Of a DNA stretch of 52,058 bases, positions 50,823-52,058 are shown in pieces; the stretch's first letter is position 1, and each line of letters opens with the position of its first letter. Location: contig NZ_ANLA01000029.1 of the NCBI RefSeq assembly GCF_000348685.1, forward strand, positions 1 through 52,058, given 5' to 3'. Source of the DNA: Xanthomarina gelatinilytica (lineage in GTDB: Bacteria; Bacteroidota; Bacteroidia; Flavobacteriales; Flavobacteriaceae). The notes beneath the pieces were generated by a model. That model ran no database searches. It was not told the origin of the DNA and saw only the letters and a list, made by a program, of their open reading frames with translations. Both the position numbers and the translations under genes were made by a program.

Positions 50823-50872
50823 CATAAATTTTATTGATAGATTTTATATTTTTATAGTCTAAATTGATACTT

Positions 50873-51811
50873 ATGACGATCACTCAATTATACTACGTGT
50901 TAGCTGTTGCAGAAAACAAAAATTTCACAAAAGCTGCTGAAAAATGTTTTGTGACTCAACCAACATTAAGCATGCAAATTCAAAAACTGGAAGACGAACT
51001 GGACATTCTAATTTTTGATAGAAGCAAAAAGCCCATAGAATTAACGGAAGTTGGTAAAAAAATAGTGACTCAGGCCAAAAATATTGTAAACGAGTCTTAT
51101 AGGATTCAAGATATTGTAGATCAACAAAAAGGGTTTATTGGAGGGGAATTTAAACTGGGCATTATACCAACCATTATGCCTACGCTTTTGCCTATGTTTT
51201 TAAAGACTTTTATAAAAAAATACCCAAAAATTAAACTCAAAATAGAAGAGCTGACCACCGAAGAAATAATTTCCAGGTTGAATGAAGGCCATTTAGATGC
51301 CGCTATTGCTGCCACACCTTTGGAAATAGAGACCATTAAAGAGCGTGTGCTTTATTTTGAACCATTTGTAGCTTACATTACAGAGCATCATAGATTGCAC
51401 AGCAAACAAAAAATAAGCACCTCGGATTTGGATATTGAAGATATGCTACTCTTGGAAGATGGCCATTGTTTTAGGGATGGTGTAATAAATTTATGCAAAA
51501 CATTTAAAAACCAAGTGGACACAAACTTTCAACTGGAAAGTGGTAGTATTGAAACACTAGTTAAACTTTCCAACGAAGGTTTAGGGATGACCTTGCTTCC
51601 TTATTTACATACTTTGGATTTAAATGAAAAAGCCAAACAAAACCTACATTATTTTAACGAACCAAGTCCTGCCAGGGAAGTGAGCATCCTGTATCATAAA
51701 AGTGAATTAAAGATGCAAATTATTGAAGCCATGCAGAGCGTAATTTCTGGTATTATTAGAGGCGCCATTGCCTTTCAAAACGTTGAAATTATCAGTCCGC
51801 TACCAAAATAA
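50873..51811 (+). CDS. oxyR: OxyR, peroxide-sensing LysR-type activator
   Basis: A 312-residue LysR-type regulator from the ATG at 50873. The N-terminal HTH is at 1-60 (NFTKAAEKCFVTQPTLSMQIQKLEDELD). The redox pair falls exactly on the E. coli numbers: Cys199 in DGHCFRDG and Cys208 in INLCKTF. It activates antioxidant genes when these Cys form a disulphide. Divergent from dps. The 247 bp to the window end contain no gene. Confidence 0.93.
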   Translation: MTITQLYYVLAVAENKNFTKAAEKCFVTQPTLSMQIQKLEDELDILIFDRSKKPIELTEVGKKIVTQAKNIVNESYRIQDIVDQQKGFIGGEFKLGIIPTIMPTLLPMFLKTFIKKYPKIKLKIEELTTEEIISRLNEGHLDAAIAATPLEIETIKERVLYFEPFVAYITEHHRLHSKQKISTSDLDIEDMLLLEDGHCFRDGVINLCKTFKNQVDTNFQLESGSIETLVKLSNEGLGMTLLPYLHTLDLNEKAKQNLHYFNEPSPAREVSILYHKSELKMQIIEAMQSVISGIIRGAIAFQNVEIISPLPK

Positions 51812-52018
51812 ATAGTTTTGTCATTTTTCTATAGAAGTTAGAACAACCATCTAATAGCTGTAGTCTGCAACTTTTGGAAGTCTGTAACATATTTATTTTG
51901 TTTTCCAGAAAAAAACAATCTGAGCTTTTTTCAGATGGTTGCCTTTTGGATAATCTAATGCGACATAATAAAAATTCATTGCAAACTATCATAACATCAA
52001 TACAGGTATTACAATTTT

Positions 52019-52058
<40 letters not shown>

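Overview
The window looks like a low-GC chromosome segment from a member of the Flavobacteriaceae (Bacteroidota). The sequence evidence is: Bacteroidota-type promoter boxes (TAnnTTTG) in front of many genes, no Shine-Dalgarno sequences, lipoproteins with Bacteroidota-style signal peptides, SusC/CarboxypepD-type TonB-dependent receptors, and a clade II-type nitrous oxide reductase cluster. The right edge is a run of 39 A residues and the left edge starts inside a tandem repeat, so both ends may be contig ends.

Left third (1-14.75 kb): an accessory/defence region. A 21-bp tandem repeat (1-315) is followed by a three-gene restriction-modification module (753-5397: GIY-YIG/helicase, Eco57I-type methyltransferase, small methyltransferase-like protein). 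From 5.5 to 14.7 kb lies the most unusual structure. Six consecutive modules are each delimited by their own, different, perfect 9-bp inverted repeat beginning GTT and ending AAC, and the modules are separated by 130-200 bp imperfect palindromes. This is the R'/R'' logic of integron attC sites, but no integrase is visible and only one of the six core sites fits the strict GTTRRRY consensus. Cargo: small hypothetical and membrane proteins, a coiled-coil membrane protein, a four-gene 5-methylcytosine restriction-modification operon (controller, two methylases, PLD nuclease), a small HTH-like protein, an Imm63-like orphan immunity protein, and a DsbA-like lipoprotein with a divergent HxlR regulator.

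Middle (14.7-18.5 kb): a gene-poor stretch with one hypothetical gene of visibly higher GC, several dispersed repeat families and a GreA/GreB-like gene.

Right two thirds (18.5-52 kb): ordinary chromosomal genes centred on respiration of N2O. In order along the minus strand: cytochrome c, fasciclin lipoprotein, nosZ, a membrane protein, nosL, nosD, nosF and nosY, with a universal stress protein on either side. Nearby are a NosA/OprC-like copper receptor, a Met-rich lipoprotein, a Cys-containing small membrane protein, hemN and sodC. Four promoters (nos operon, hemN, tonB-like gene, Cys-rich gene) carry an ATGAY-N4-RTCAT palindrome at the same distance from a TAnnTTTG box. This suggests one Crp/Fnr-family activator controls N2O respiration, anaerobic haem synthesis and TonB energisation; that regulator is not in the window. 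Further right are two TonB-dependent receptors, a LytS/LytTR-like two-component system, an NDH-2, an ECF-type sigma factor with a membrane partner, lipid and housekeeping genes, and a divergent dps/oxyR pair.
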